Shown here piece after piece: positions 15,213 through 26,088 of a stretch of 64,000 bases of DNA; the first letter of the stretch is position 1; each line of letters begins with the position of its first letter. The stretch lies in contig NSJX01000011.1 of NCBI GenBank assembly GCA_002286715.1, forward strand, positions 132,106 to 196,105. The letters are read 5' to 3'. The position numbers were made by a program, and so were the translations under genes. The stretch comes from Dentipellis sp. KUC8613. Taxonomy: Eukaryota; Basidiomycota; Agaricomycetes; Russulales; Hericiaceae. Under the pieces are notes generated by a model. That model searched no databases. It was not told where the DNA came from and saw nothing but the letters and a program-made list of their open reading frames with translations.

Positions 15213-15681
15213 TAGACTAGGATACTAGCTGATGTTGAGATGAGACGATGGTGCCTAGAGTCCGGGGGCGGGTCTGGGGAAAGCCGCGGCTGTGGGGCGC
15301 GCCGTGCCGCGACAGACTAGCACGCGACTTTGCGACGCAGATTTGGCCGGCTGCAGCTGCCGTTCGCTGCGTGTTCCTCTGCAGGTGACTCAGCCTCTCG
15401 TTCCCAGCTCCCAGCAGCAAGCAGCAAGCAGCGCGCAGCCCTCCCCAGCAGCAACGCCGTAGCGCTGCAGTCTTACGCGAGCGCCGGCATCTCCTCTGCT
15501 TACGCGGACCACGGACTTTTGGGGAGGCAAAGTCAGAATCGCACCACCGCTCGCTCGCGTACCTCGCATTCGATTTCTCCGTGCCGCTCGTACCGTACGT
15601 CGTTATAAGCTCCTGCCCTCCGTCCCTCGGCGGGACACGCCCTGTATTCACGCCCTTCCGCCGCAGCTTCGAGAAGTCCCT
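15213..15681. other. Intergenic: COQ11-like 3' flank and adenylate kinase promoter
   Basis: 469 bases between plus-strand genes. An imperfect CAGCA-rich stretch lies at about 15405-15460. No coding signal was accepted; a long minus-strand open frame covering this gap and the adjacent coding DNA is treated as chance. Confidence 0.4.
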
Positions 15682-16829
15682 ATGCCCGCATCCTTCATCC
15701 GTCGTGGTGCCGTGCCGGCTCTGCGCGGCACCCGTCGCGCGTTCGCAAGCTCGGCCGGCGCACACAAGGCGCTGCCGTTCTTCCTCCACAATGCCCGCGC
15801 CGGCACGCATGCGAAGGACGAGGGCGAGGGAAAGACGCTGCGCATGATCATGTTTGGGAAGCCGGGTGCGGGGAAAGGCACGCTGTCCGGAAGGCTCGTC
15901 AAGAAGTATGACATCCTGTCGTTGTCGACTGGGGACATGCTGCGCCAGCATATTGCGGAGAGGTGTGTGCTGTTGGCTGCTTTTCTATGCCGTTGTTTTT
16001 GAGTTTTTGGCTTGTCTGTACAGGACGGAGGTTGGGGTTGTTGCGGAGGAGATTGTCGCCAAGGGCGGACTGCTGCCCGATGAAATTATGCTGAGGGTCG
16101 TTACAAGCAAGCTGGATTACCTCCACAACAAGGTATGGCATGTCTGTGCCGAACGTGCTTCACTGGACTGATGTTGATGCCTCTGCAGCATTGGATCCTA
16201 GATGGATTCCCCCGGACACTAGGTCAGGGCAAGCTTTTAGACGCACATCTTCGGTCAGTTGGCGGCTGTTGAGATTGTGTGGTGCACAGCTCATTGCGAC
16301 GCAGAGCCCAGAATACTCCTCTGAGCCTCATCATCAACCTCGATGTCCCAGACAAGGTGATCCTCAACAGGATATCTGACCGTTGGGTCCATCTCCCGTC
16401 GGGACGGGTGTACAACATGTCCTACAACCGGCCGAAAGTAGACGGGCTCGACGACGAGACGGGCGAACCCCTCTCACGACGACCTGATGACAATCCTGTG
16501 CGTATTGACTCTAGTCGCCATTTTGTCTCGAAATTCATGTTTCCGCCGTACAGGAAACATTTGCACGGCGCTTGTCAGCATTCTACGCCTCGACGTCGCC
16601 CCTGCTGTCATACTACTCCACACAACCACACGCAAAACTCGCCTCGATTGCTGGTGAGACATCGGACGAGATCTGGCCCATGCTCGAGCAGACTGTGCGC
16701 GCAGTCGCGCCGAGCTTGCAGGAGCGTGGAGAGAGCCGGGAGGCGCGTAGGCGGAATAGCTTGAGTGAGGCGGTCTTGGCGAGGTCTGAGACGAAGTCAC
16801 TACGGGGAGACGAGGTCACTGAATATTAG
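15682..16829 (+). CDS. ADK2: Mitochondrial adenylate kinase / GTP:AMP phosphotransferase (ADK2/AK3 type)
   Basis: Catalyses phosphoryl transfer from GTP or ATP to AMP in the mitochondrial matrix. The ATG at 15682 opens an arginine-rich, acid-free presequence (MPASFIRRGAVPALRGTRRA). The P-loop is MIMFGKPGAGKGTLSGRL. The AMP-binding region is LSLSTGDMLRQHI, followed after an intron by TEVGVVAEEIVAKGGLLPDE. The motif HWILDGFPRTLGQG is next. The LID region reads RWVHLPSGRVYN, then YNRPKVDGLDDETGEPLSRR. It has no Cys tetrad, so it is the zinc-free type. The C-terminal part ETFARRLSAFYASTSPLLSY is followed by an unusually long basic and acidic tail that ends RGDEVTEY at 16829. Introns are at about 15963-16021, 16131-16187, 16254-16305 and 16499-16556. 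The presequence makes AK3-like ADK2 more likely than cytosolic ADK1. Confidence 0.92.
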
Positions 16830-17254
16830 GGCTCGCGGTGGTATCGGGTTGACGTTACTTTCTTTTTTCTATCCCGTCTGGAATACGATGCACGATGACT
16901 CAGGCTACGGTGACATGCGGATACTTTGTTCTTTCTTTTGGTTATCTTTTTCCAGTCTGGTGGAGACGCGGTTGTTGATTCGTTTCTCTTGCTATGGCAT
17001 CGTTGCACTTTATCAGTTGTACCTGTATATGCATTTCGCTGTCTTTCGGCAATTCACTTTCTTACCTTTCAAGTGTCGCAGCTCGGTTACGTTCCTGACT
17101 CTGAGGTCATGACGCTATGATCCAGTACAAAGTCTTACAATTGCAAAAGGCCACATGCCCGTGTATTTGCTACATCGCTACGCTACATTTTGCTATCTCA
17201 AAGCATACCTACAAATCCTTCAGCATGACGAGGATCGGGGAATGGCGATTGAGC
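16830..17254. other. Convergent intergenic region
   Basis: 425 bases, T-rich, between the adenylate kinase stop and the NTM1 stop. Nothing was recognised beyond 3' flanks. Confidence 0.4.
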
Positions 17255-18321
17255 TCACATTTTGACAACATACAGGCCTTCCGGGAGGCCCTCTTGCACT
17301 TTATCGTCTACCAGACTCAAGCCAGCACGCTTGAAAATATCCTTCCACGCAAGATCGGATCTTGGCCACCCCAAGAATCAGCCGACCACGCCAGTACCAA
17401 GCACGCTTACATGCAGAAGCGAGCCACGCACCTCGTCACGCTCGAATCCTGCTCATCCCACACCACCGCCGGCGCCCCGCTCTCCAGGTCACTCGCAACG
17501 TTCTCCTTCACCACGATGACGGCCGGCTTCTGGTAGGCCCCATCGCGCACGCGCAGTGCCTTCTTCGCGCGCTTCAAGAAAGCAACGAGGTCCTCATCCC
17601 CCATGTACATGAGACACCACTGGCACCAGATGACATCAAAGCCTGACTCTGCGTCCGTGGACTCGGGAACGTAGCCGACGCGGCCGAGGGGCTTGGCTGA
17701 CGTCTGGGGGTGCGCCGGGTCGAGCGTCTGCAGGGGCGCCTGGAAGAAGGACACGCTCTTCGATTTGTCCGCGATGCCCTTCCAGGGGCGGGGAGCTTGT
17801 GCGCCGGAAGCCTCGGGGGAGGCGGCGGTAGCGGCATCGGAGCTGGCACGGCCGCGGGAGAGCGCCTCCTGGATGAGCGAGTCGACGGGCTCGACGAGGA
17901 CAACGTCATCTACGAGGTGCAGGAGCGTGTCGGCGGTCACGCGGCCGATGCCTGCGCCGACGTCGAGTGCGCGCGTGCGGCGCGTGGGGGTCGGCGCGTC
18001 CAACGGACGGAGGGCGGACGGGACGGTGCAGAGGTCAGGGAGGAGCCTCATGAGGAACTGGCGCGAGCCGAGAGTTTCGACGCGTGGGAGGGACTAAGGT
18101 CGCAGATGAGCCTCATGCCGGGAGAGAGAGATCTAAGAGAGATTATGTACCCCCGTTCCATAACCGCCTGCAGCACATTTCACTTGTAAGTATACATGGA
18201 GAAAAAAAACGGAAGGCATACCGAGGACACCGTCTTCGCTGGCTGGCTGGCTGCTCCAGTAGAGGATGCCGTCTTTGAGGACGGGGTCGTAGTCGGGCTG
18301 CCGCTTGCGTTTCGGGGACAT
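17255..18321 (-). CDS. TAE1: Alpha N-terminal protein methyltransferase (NTM1/TAE1)
   Basis: Methylates the alpha-amino group of proteins with an X-P-K/R N-terminus, such as ribosomal proteins. The ATG at 18321 starts MSPKRKRQPDYDPVLKDGIL, followed by YWSSQPASEDGVLGG, matching the family's YW-x-x-x-PAT-V-x-GMLGG signature. Splicing (introns about 18183-18240 and 18087-18145) joins GYGTGSLPRVETLGSRQFL to MRLLPDLCT. SAM motif I is RALDVGAGIGRVTADTLL. FDVIWCQWCLMYMGDEDLV is the catalytic-face segment. AVIVVKENVASD, then DEQDSSVTRSD across an intron at about 17341-17407, continue the fold. The tail GLSLVDDKVQEGLPEGLYVV ends KM, with TGA at 17255-17257. Exons were resolved by hand, and the ends match the family closely. 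A Ser/Ala-rich insert (about 17800-17870) lies after motif I. Divergent from CSM3 with 104 bases between start codons. Confidence 0.93.
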
Positions 18322-18425
18322 CGACGTCGAGATCAATCTTGCTTTCGGCGCAAACAGCACCACACAACGCGTCCCGCGCGTCTCATTCGACGCGTCCTCG
18401 AGGCTCGCGTTCAACTCAACCGATC
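18322..18425. promoter_or_regulatory. Short divergent promoter region, NTM1 / CSM3
   Basis: 104 bases between the two start codons, rich in CpG (several CGCG and CGTCGA steps). No TATA box is evident. Confidence 0.45.
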
Positions 18426-19860
18426 ATGGCCTCCATAGCCGACCTCGAAGACATCTGGGACCTCCCCGCCGACATCGTCACTGCGCCTCGCACCTCCGAG
18501 CCGCTCTTTCTCGACTCTGGGTCAGACGACGAGCAGCAGCCCGCGCGCAAAAAGCAACCCGCGAGCACTGCCGCGGCGCGACCTGACGTGGACGCGCTCT
18601 TCGACAACCTCGACGGCCCCGATGATGGCTTCGGAGACCTGCCCCCCTCACTTGATCTCGAGGCCCTCCGGCGCGAGGCAGACGCGCGGAACATCCGGGA
18701 GGCGCGGGCTGCGTTTGCGGTGGACACCGGAATCGGGACACAGACGCAGGGCGGAAGTGCGAGCCAGAAGAAGGGCAAGGGTGCGAAGAAGGGCGGGAAA
18801 GACGTGCTCGTGGACGATGAGGATGAAGATGGCGAGGACAGGCCGATGAAGAAGCGGAAGCCTCTGCCGAAGATGGACGAGGCGAGGCTGCTGGGGAAGG
18901 ACGGCTTCCCGCAGCTCATCCAAGATACTAAATATTTCACTCCGAAGGGGAAGGGCTATGAAGTGTGTGCCCCTCATGAGACTGACGCACGGCTGTGGAC
19001 TGAAGTGGGACTTAGGCTGTAGACCTGGATCGAGTGCTGCAGATCTACCAGTTCTGGACGCACAAGATGTATCCAAAGACAAAGTTCCGAGATACAGTCG
19101 AGCGCGTAGAAAAGCTCTGCCACTCGAAGCGCATGCATGTACGTCCACTCTCGCTTTCACCGCTTTCCTCACTAATGTCAACGAATAGGTAGCACTCAGC
19201 GTCTGGCGCGACGAGGCCAAAGGCCTGATCAACGGTCGAAGCTTCCCAGATGCAGATGACGAGGTCGTCGATCTCACCGGAAACGACAACGACAACGACT
19301 CAGCCGGATCCGACGACGACGGTCCACCACGGGCCAAGAAACCTGCTGGAGCAGTCATCGACCTGGACAGCGATGCTGAGGACTCTGCGCTGCGTCCCCC
19401 GGCACCCCCTGCATCCTCCTCGCCAACGAGCGGACTGGAGGATGACTTCGACTTGGATGCGCTTCTTGCAGAAGAAGAGAGACTGAAGAACTCAGCACAA
19501 GCTATGCGGCCATCGGCGACAACATCTAAGCCTGCTGCTCATGGCTTTACAGACGAGGACGAGGCCATGTGGGATCAGATGGAACTGGAGTACGAGGATG
19601 CTCCACCCCCAGTTCCTAAGCCCGCGGCACCCAAACCTGTTCAGCACAGTGCGGATGACGACGAGGACATGTGGGATGTGGTGCGTGAGATGGAGGAAGA
19701 AATGGAGAAAGCTGGTGGCCAGACGGGAAGCACGGGTCAAGCGTCAGGTTCAGCTGGAGGATCAGGCGCGGGGAATGCGGGGAATGCGGGTTCAGCCCCA
19801 TCCGCGCAAGAGCCCCGCAAGGAAACGAACGATGAAGGCTGGGATGATATGTATTTGTGA
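18426..19860 (+). CDS. CSM3: Replication fork protection complex subunit CSM3/Swi3 (TIPIN)
   Basis: Partner of Tof1/Swi1 (Timeless) at replication forks; needed for checkpoint signalling and fork pausing. The ATG at 18426 starts MASIADLEDIWDLPADIVTA. An acidic, lysine-rich N-terminal region includes a KKGKGAKKGGKD patch. The conserved Swi3 domain begins RPMKKRKPLPKMDEARLLG, continues KDGFPQLIQDTKYFTPKGKG, and after an intron (about 18963-19019) DLDRVLQIYQFWTHKMYPKT, then KFRDTVERVEKLCHSKRMH. This is the signature helical domain. A second intron at about 19139-19188 precedes VALSVWRDEAKGL. The C-terminal half is disordered and acidic, with repeated DEDxMW motifs (DEDEAMWDQME, DDDEDMWDVV). It ends DEGWDDMYL at 19860. 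A downstream GNAG tandem (about 19769-19790) is a minor low-complexity repeat. Confidence 0.9.
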
Positions 19861-20091
19861 TGGCCTATGAGTGTAGATTTACCTTTCGATGTACGAAGCC
19901 TCGGCGGATGCAGGCCTTGGGATTCGATCGAACAATTCCCGGGTTCACGGATGATCCAGTTGAAGTGAGAGTCCAAGGATGAAATGGAATAAATCAAAAG
20001 TGAAGGTACTGCTACGAGATACAACATTTAATGAACAGATTCATATGGACATCATACTGTCAACATGGACGAGGACGCAGCTCATTCCGCT

Positions 20092-22348
20092 TCCTCCTCT
20101 TCCTCGTCTGCGGGCGCCCATAAAACGCATCGACCACTGGCGTTTCCACTAGCAGCTCGCTCGACGACGCTGGGGTGTGAGCACGTCACAGCTTGGGCGG
20201 CAGTGATGCGTGATTTATCCGCCAACTTGACAAGTAGATCTCCCTGGAGCACGGAGAAGTATTAGACATTTCCGCGGAGCACAGAACGAAGCTTTGCGGT
20301 AATACCTTGCAGGTGAAGATATCCAACGAATGATCCATGTCACCGATCTGGCAAGAAGTAGCGGTCAACCACTGCTATGGTATACGGTCGACGTCCAAAG
20401 ACAAAGCTCACGGTGAAGTGCGGGTATACGTCAGGATTCGAAGACCATTGCGCCCTCAGGATAGTCAGCCACTTCCCCTGTTATCACACATATCAGCATC
20501 GTCCGACGTCTCACGGCAGTTCGCTCGCACCGTTTGGCAATTATGTCTTATCCGGCTGAACGGCTTGAAGTTCGCGAACGGCGCATCGCGAGCTAGACTC
20601 TTCGGGCTTACATCCCACACTACACCACCATACGTCACGCTCAACGCTCAGATGACCCGGGAGGAAAAGAAGAGAGGGCTACTGACGCCGAATCGTATCG
20701 TCATAGCTGGTGCTGACGACACTGCGTCCCCGCGGATCCCAGTATGCCGAGCTGACGGATTTCCCGTGCGGCCATTCGGCGCGGACACAGCTCTTGCCTG
20801 CTGGTGAGGTGACCAAGTTTTCGACGGCCTCGAGGTCGAAGTCAAGTGCACCGTCTTTTGCCTGGAATAAAACAGCACATTTAGCATCCGGCTTCTTGCT
20901 GAGGCGCGGTCACACGCCTGACCTTCATCCCAGACAATTTGCGGACATCCCAAATCCTCCATGGAACAGTCAGCGGATCGGCTCCCGTATCATGCATACC
21001 AGGACTCACTTCAGCACACGGCTGTTCGAGGCGGTGAGGAGGAACGACGGGTTGACCTGGTTCACGCTGATAGAGCCAATCTTGTCAGCGGAAAGCTGGT
21101 ACGAGCGGGCCTTCGACTTGTCCTGTCGTAGATCAAGATGCGTAACGCCGCCCGACGCGTCCGATATCCACATTTCGTTGCCAGAGGGTGTAAGGTCGAT
21201 GCTGGAGATGAGGATGTCGTCCGTGGAGAACACCTCCCGTGACATGCCTGATCCCAAGGACAGAGTGCGGATGGTACAGTCGTAGGATGACGTGTACAGC
21301 TATCATGCGGTGTACCATTCCGAAATTAAACGAGATTTTAGCATTCCAGATGGATGCACTCACACTGTGGGCGTCGGTGGGGTCGAATTTAATGCACGAA
21401 AGAGATGACTTCGAAGTAGCTGGCCAGTGCATCTGCAGCCGCCAGTACTTCCCGCCCTCTTTGGTGGCCGGATCCTCGTCTTCGTCGTCTTCTGTTTCGT
21501 CTGGAGGGGCACGGGCATCCCATATGCCCAATTGACCGTGTTTGTCTTGTCACGGAGTGTTCAGCACATTCGGAACAGCCGAGTCCATTAGTTGGGAGCC
21601 CTCACCTCCAAAAAATATCAAGTCTTTCGTCTTCTCGGGGTGGTACGCAGCGCAGTACACTCTGTTCTCCGTCACCTTCGCCCGGGCCACAACCTTCAAA
21701 TTCTGCAGTCTCTCACGCAGCGCGGTGACCTCTGCATCTTCCTTGTTTTCGTTATCGAACACAAACGCGTCCGAGCGGGCGACACGGCGTGGGTGGGCCT
21801 CATGTGTGAGCGCCTCGAAGACCTCTCGGATCCCAGAGGTCAAATGGTCGTCCGTCAAAGCCATCAGGTCGAGATCCTGATGCCGAGGCTTCTTAGCCTC
21901 GCGCAAGCGTTCCTCTTCCTCCAACTGCTCTTGCTCTTGCTTCCTGCGCAGCGCCTCCTCCTCTTGCTACAGCCGCCAAATCAATCCAAGCCATCCACAA
22001 CTGCGCAACATATTGATGGCGGCCGTACTCACCTCGCGCTTGCGCTTCTTATACGGCGTCTCGTTCGGGTCGACCGCCGTGCGCTTCAGTCTCGCAGACT
22101 GCCGCCGCGGGAGATCCACAACCTCCCTCTTCACGCGCTTCGCAGGCTGCACGGGCTTGGCCGTGTTCTTGTTCTTCTGCGGTTTCGTCTTGGACGGCAT
22201 ACCGAGCGCCGCCACAGCCTCCTTGAGCTCCAGCTGCTCGAGGAGGGCGCGGTTGCGCGCGATGTTGGCTTCGCGCTCGAGTTCACTGACATTATTTAGA
22301 TGGGGGGATAGAGGCGCTGAATGCGACGTACTATGCGGTCTTGGGCAT
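20092..22348 (-). CDS. CMR1: DNA damage-binding WD40 protein CMR1 (WDR76 family)
   Basis: WD40 protein that binds damaged DNA and marks chromatin-stress foci. The first exon (from 22348) encodes MPKTA and is spliced (intron about 22280-22332) into the frame YELEREANIARNRALLEQLE. A basic region follows: KRVKREVVDLPRRQSARLKR, then NETPYKKRKRE. The family block RVYCAAYHPEKTKDLIFFG leads into the blades GIWDARAPPDETEDDEDEDP, SCIKFDPTDAHSV, MWISDASGGVTHLDLR, then RIWDVRKLSGMK. Exons downstream give SVSSAYWDPRGRSVVSTSYD with DDTIRLWDV, FKPFSRIRHNCQT, GKWLTILRAQW and IGDMDHSLDIFTCK, and last AAQAVTCSHPSVVERAASGN with GRCVLWAP. The stop complement is at 20092-20094. These C-terminal motifs, in this order, are diagnostic. 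It is convergent with CSM3, with 231 bases between stop codons. Confidence 0.94.
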
Positions 22349-22892
22349 GGCGAGGATCTCAGGATGGTTGCCAACTAACGGTGAGTTCAAGAGCATCCAC
22401 GCGTGTTCGTCACGCTAATGTCTCGGCGCGTCCGGTCACATCACGGTCACACCGCGTTTTGTCGCAACTGTTGTCCTGCTTCGGCTTGACTCACGAGAGA
22501 ACACGACGAGAGAAGGGGGATCATCTGAATCATCATTCGTGAAGGAAAGCTTTGGATACATGGGGGAGTAGATCGACTACAGGAAAGCGCCTACAAAACA
22601 CATCGACAGCGACCGCAGACACAACTTTGGTGGTATCAAAACAGGAAGAGAACAGAAATATGGAGAAGGGGAAGAGAAGGAGCCGTGCATTCCAGTGACA
22701 TATAGAACAGTGAAGGTCAAGAATAGGTAGGTATACCGTGAACAAAAAGACGATACGATAGCACACAGCGATCAGAAAGAAGTAAGTGAACACATAAGGA
22801 AGAGAAAGAAGAGTCAAGTCAAATCCAAAGATACCCCGTCCGAGCAATTGAATGGCGCCCGTGGTCAGAAACTCGAAGGCAGCGCGATCCCG
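22349..22892. other. Intergenic: CMR1 promoter and 3' flank of the next gene
   Basis: 544 bases between two minus-strand genes. No coding signal, repeat or RNA was recognised. The part next to 22893 is A-rich on the plus strand (T-rich in gene sense), as expected for a 3' flank. Confidence 0.4.
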
Positions 22893-24737
22893 TCACGTCA
22901 CTTCCAGCACCGACGTCTCCAGCACGCGGAACAACGTCGGGTCCTTCGAGTTCTCGGACCAGCCCACGACCTCGCGCCAATTGTAAGAATTGGCCTCCTT
23001 TTCGCCCGCGCCGGCAAAGATGCCCATGTCATCTTCCGTGATCCCGCGGTAGATGAGGAAGAGGCGCGTGAAGACGCATTCGGCTGTCACAGACATGTCG
23101 ATCGCAGCGGCGATGCGGGACGGAGAGAGGAAGCGGTATGCGATATTTTTGTGGGCGGCGAAGGAATGCAGGTGGGTACTGAGATGAAAGAAGGTCGGCG
23201 TCAGTAAGAAGCCTGGCGAAAGTAAGAAGTACATACTTGATGAAATCTGTCCGAGCGTGAATCGACATGCCCAGTTGGTCTAATACATTCATGAGGTGAG
23301 GGACAAAATCCCTGAAAGACATCGCAAAACTGTTTCTTGGTGCTACAAACTCGTATGGATCGAGCAACGAAGGCTCTGGCCTGTATGAATGCGGTCAGAA
23401 TGATGAATGTGGATCATTGCGGGAAGTTTGCCCTACATGGCTTCGTAATACAAGGCCGTCGAGACCATTTGATTCTCGAAATGTTCAAAACCACCACCTG
23501 GGTGGACTCGCAAGAAGTATTTGACCTTGCCTTCCTCGACAGTTTCAGCGGGAGGCCATGTAAGGCCCATTTTCCACATGGGAGAGCAGGATAGAGTCAC
23601 GTCGCAATATTGCATGGTGGGCGCAAGCAAACTGATGCGACACATAGCAGTCGTAGGCTTAGCAGCGACGGCAAGCTTGGTGATAACCCGGGAGTCGACC
23701 ATTAGATCAGGCGAGACCTCTTCCGCATTGGCGATGCGCGTGCCGCTGAATTCCATGTGATGCTCGTCACCTGCGTGCACTATGTCGAGCTTGCCCCAGA
23801 ACGTGCCGTCTACTGTGGTGCCATCTTCCATGCGGGCCATATCGAGTTCGTCAGAAGACACGGTAGTATCGAGCGCTACCGTTTGCCCGGGTGCGAGCTC
23901 GAGATTGAAGGTGGCATCCATTTCTAAAACCGGGGGAGGCCTGGAAGGTCTGTGAATACACTATCGACAAAATGACATCTACTCAATTGACTTACGGAGG
24001 TGGGCTGAAGGATGGGCGCCATGAAGCGATAAGTCGGGCGTCCGGGGCCAGATTAGGGAACCTGAGTCACTCACGGGGGTTCATCGGGTGGCGGGGGACC
24101 ATCGCTGACAATCTCGACACGGATGCCAGGGACGCCCATGGTGGCGATTTGATAGGAATCCTCTCCGGTTAACTAGGCATGGCGTTAGACGAGGTTCGTC
24201 GATGTGGGGACATTCGCTTACATAGACATAATCACCAGATACAAGACGCTGAAAAGTATGGTTGAGATGTTGTCAGAATGTCGGGAAACAGGAAACATAC
24301 TGCTGTTTGAATGTGCACATAGTCAATAGGCACGCGCAGACTGAATACGGCGTCCGGAGGAGGTTTGGTCCAGTCCCGTGCTAGAGCCTCCAGTTCCTGC
24401 AGAGCGGGTCAGACAGTGAACATACCCACGGCAAGGGACATACAGCATAGGTGCTGGGGAGCTGGTGTGGCGAAGTCAGAGAGCGCGAGGAGAGAGTGGG
24501 TGCTTAAGTGCATACCATGCGGACGGTCTCCATGTCGCCATAGACGAGAGTGAGGAGACGTTGCCTGCTGAGAGCCATGTTGGCCTGCTGGTGGCGGAGA
24601 TCTACCTCCTTGTCCTTCTGGCTCTTGCCCCCGCCGGGGCCCTTGAGCTTGGACCAGAAGGACGAGGAGGGGAGACTGGCGTTGGAGGATCTGGAAAGCA
24701 GGTTGGCAAAGCGAACGGGATGATGGAGAGAGGGCAT
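22893..24737 (-). CDS. Conserved protein of unknown function
   Basis: Not assigned to a named family. The chosen start at 24737 gives MPSLHHPVRFANLLSRSSNA and a polar, disordered first part. The first conserved piece is QQANMALSRQRLLTLVYGDM. After an intron comes ELEALARDWTKPPPDAVFSL, then DYVYLTGEDSYQIATMGVPG and EIVSDGPPPPDEPP. A large exon at 23433-23921 encodes beta-rich sequence beginning ATFNLELAPGQTVALDTTVS, with KVKYFLRVHPGGGFEHFENQ near its end. The C-terminal exons contain SFAMSFRDFVPHLMNVLDQL, then HSFAAHKNIAYRFLSPSRIA and FTRLFLIYRGITEDDMGIFA. The frame ends LFRVLETSVLEVT at 22893. No membrane segment, signal peptide or catalytic motif is clear. The even spacing of splice sites and lack of low complexity in the core argue for a real, soluble protein. 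Divergent from the SAP protein with 173 bases between start codons. Confidence 0.75.
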
Positions 24738-24910
24738 ACGCTGGAGAGAGGAGCATGTGGAAAGATTATTTAAGAGAAAGAAAAGTAGGGAATAGAGTGA
24801 AGGGAGAGAAGAGAGTCATGCTCGAGCTTATCCCTTTGCCCATATCAATGTCATAATCGATCCCGGCACACTCCGCACGTGCTCCTCTTTCCTTTCTTTC
24901 TTCTCCACCC
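24738..24910. promoter_or_regulatory. Short divergent promoter region, unknown protein / SAP protein
   Basis: 173 bases between start codons. The half nearest the plus-strand gene is CT-rich (about 24878-24908), typical of a fungal leader. No TATA box was recognised. Confidence 0.4.
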
Positions 24911-25898
24911 ATGCTCTCCCTCCTCCTCTCCCGCCGTGCCCCCGCCGCCTTCCACGCCTCCCGTTCTCTCGTCTCCTCCGCCCTCCTCTCCCGCACATGG
25001 GAGAACAAGACCGTCGCTGACCTCAAGGATGAGGCCCGCAAGCGCGGTCTTCCTGTGTATGTCCGCACTTGTGCTATCTCCGAACACCCTCCGCTCACGC
25101 CGAGTAAAGCAAGGGCACAAAGGCGACGCTGATCACCCGCATCCAAGAGCATGAACAGCGTAGTGCCGCGGAGGCCGTCGCTCCTGCCAATCCGCCCGCG
25201 CAGATCCGCAAAGCCTCGACCACCACCGTTTCGAGCACTCACTCGACGCCTCCTCCCTCTGCCTACCCTAGGCAGTATCTGGACATCAAGATCCCTGAGC
25301 TGAACACTCCCATCCCGGAGGCCCCTGTTCAGATTGTGCGTCGCGTCTTCACGCTGTCTTTCTTCTCCGGACTGAGATAACCCGCTTCCAGCCGTTCGTG
25401 CCCGACAACTGGGAGTCGTACCGTGTTCAGGCTCAAGCCGAGGCAGCAGCCTCAACAGGGGAGCCCGAGACGCCGAAGATCGTCGTCGTCGCTGGCTCAT
25501 CAACCCACGCTTTGGGAGGCCCTACCCACAACCTCGAGACCGCCGTCGATGTCGCGCCTCTCGGCGCGGCCGAGAGCACCCCGTCTTCGCCCGAGGCTAA
25601 GGGTCTCCGTGGCCTCCTCAATGATGTTGCTGATGATCTTGGCCTCCCGAGGAACATCCAGCTGAACCCGCAGCGCGCCTTCAGGGAGACTTTAGCCACG
25701 GAGCCAACCACCGCACCTGGAAAGGGCCAGACTCAGTCGAGGGAGCTGGACCATGAGGAGAAGCTCGGAGCATGGGCGATTGCGGGCATCCTCATTACCA
25801 CTTGGGTCCTTGGTGGTGCGTTGGCGAAAGAGTCGGCCTTTGCGAAGCCCTCCGACAAGCCAGTCAAGGCTGAGGCCAAGCAGGAGCCGAAGGCATGA
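24911..25898 (+). CDS. Mitochondrial SAP-domain membrane protein (AIM34-like)
   Basis: The ATG at 24911 opens a mitochondrial-type presequence (MLSLLLSRRAPAAFHASRSL). A SAP motif follows, split by an intron at about 25057-25108: WENKTVADLKDEARKRGLPV, then KGTKATLITRIQEHE. The helix-turn-helix spacing and the final leucine of the pattern are intact. Next comes a Pro/Ser-rich stretch, then YPRQYLDIKIPELNTPIPEA and PFVPDNWESYRVQAQAE after an intron near 25336-25392. Near the C-terminus, EEKLGAWAIAGILITTWVLG forms one hydrophobic helix, followed by a charged Lys-rich tail ending KQEPKA at 25898. Presequence, N-terminal SAP and one C-terminal membrane segment resemble yeast Aim34, a mitochondrial protein of poorly known function. 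SAP domains usually bind nucleic acid, so a role near mitochondrial DNA or RNA is possible but unproven. Confidence 0.75.
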
Positions 25899-26088
25899 AA
25901 ATAGAGCTCGTTCGTACATAGACCAGAATGATATGCAGCTCCATAATCTCTACGTGTGATTCCAGCCCGCTGTAATAGACTTCCCATTCTATGGATTTCA
26001 TGTTTTTGCCTCTTATTGTTTCGAAGCAGAGTCGGTAGAGTCTGCGGTAGCACCTGTGGCGGAATTCGAAGACAGCCATCCGCGGGCC

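Noticed and set aside
15217..15951. A 244-residue minus-strand frame across the COQ11/adenylate kinase gap
   Set aside because: Overlaps the adenylate kinase first exon in antisense, is Arg/Ser-rich with no domain, and crosses the promoter of a well-supported gene.
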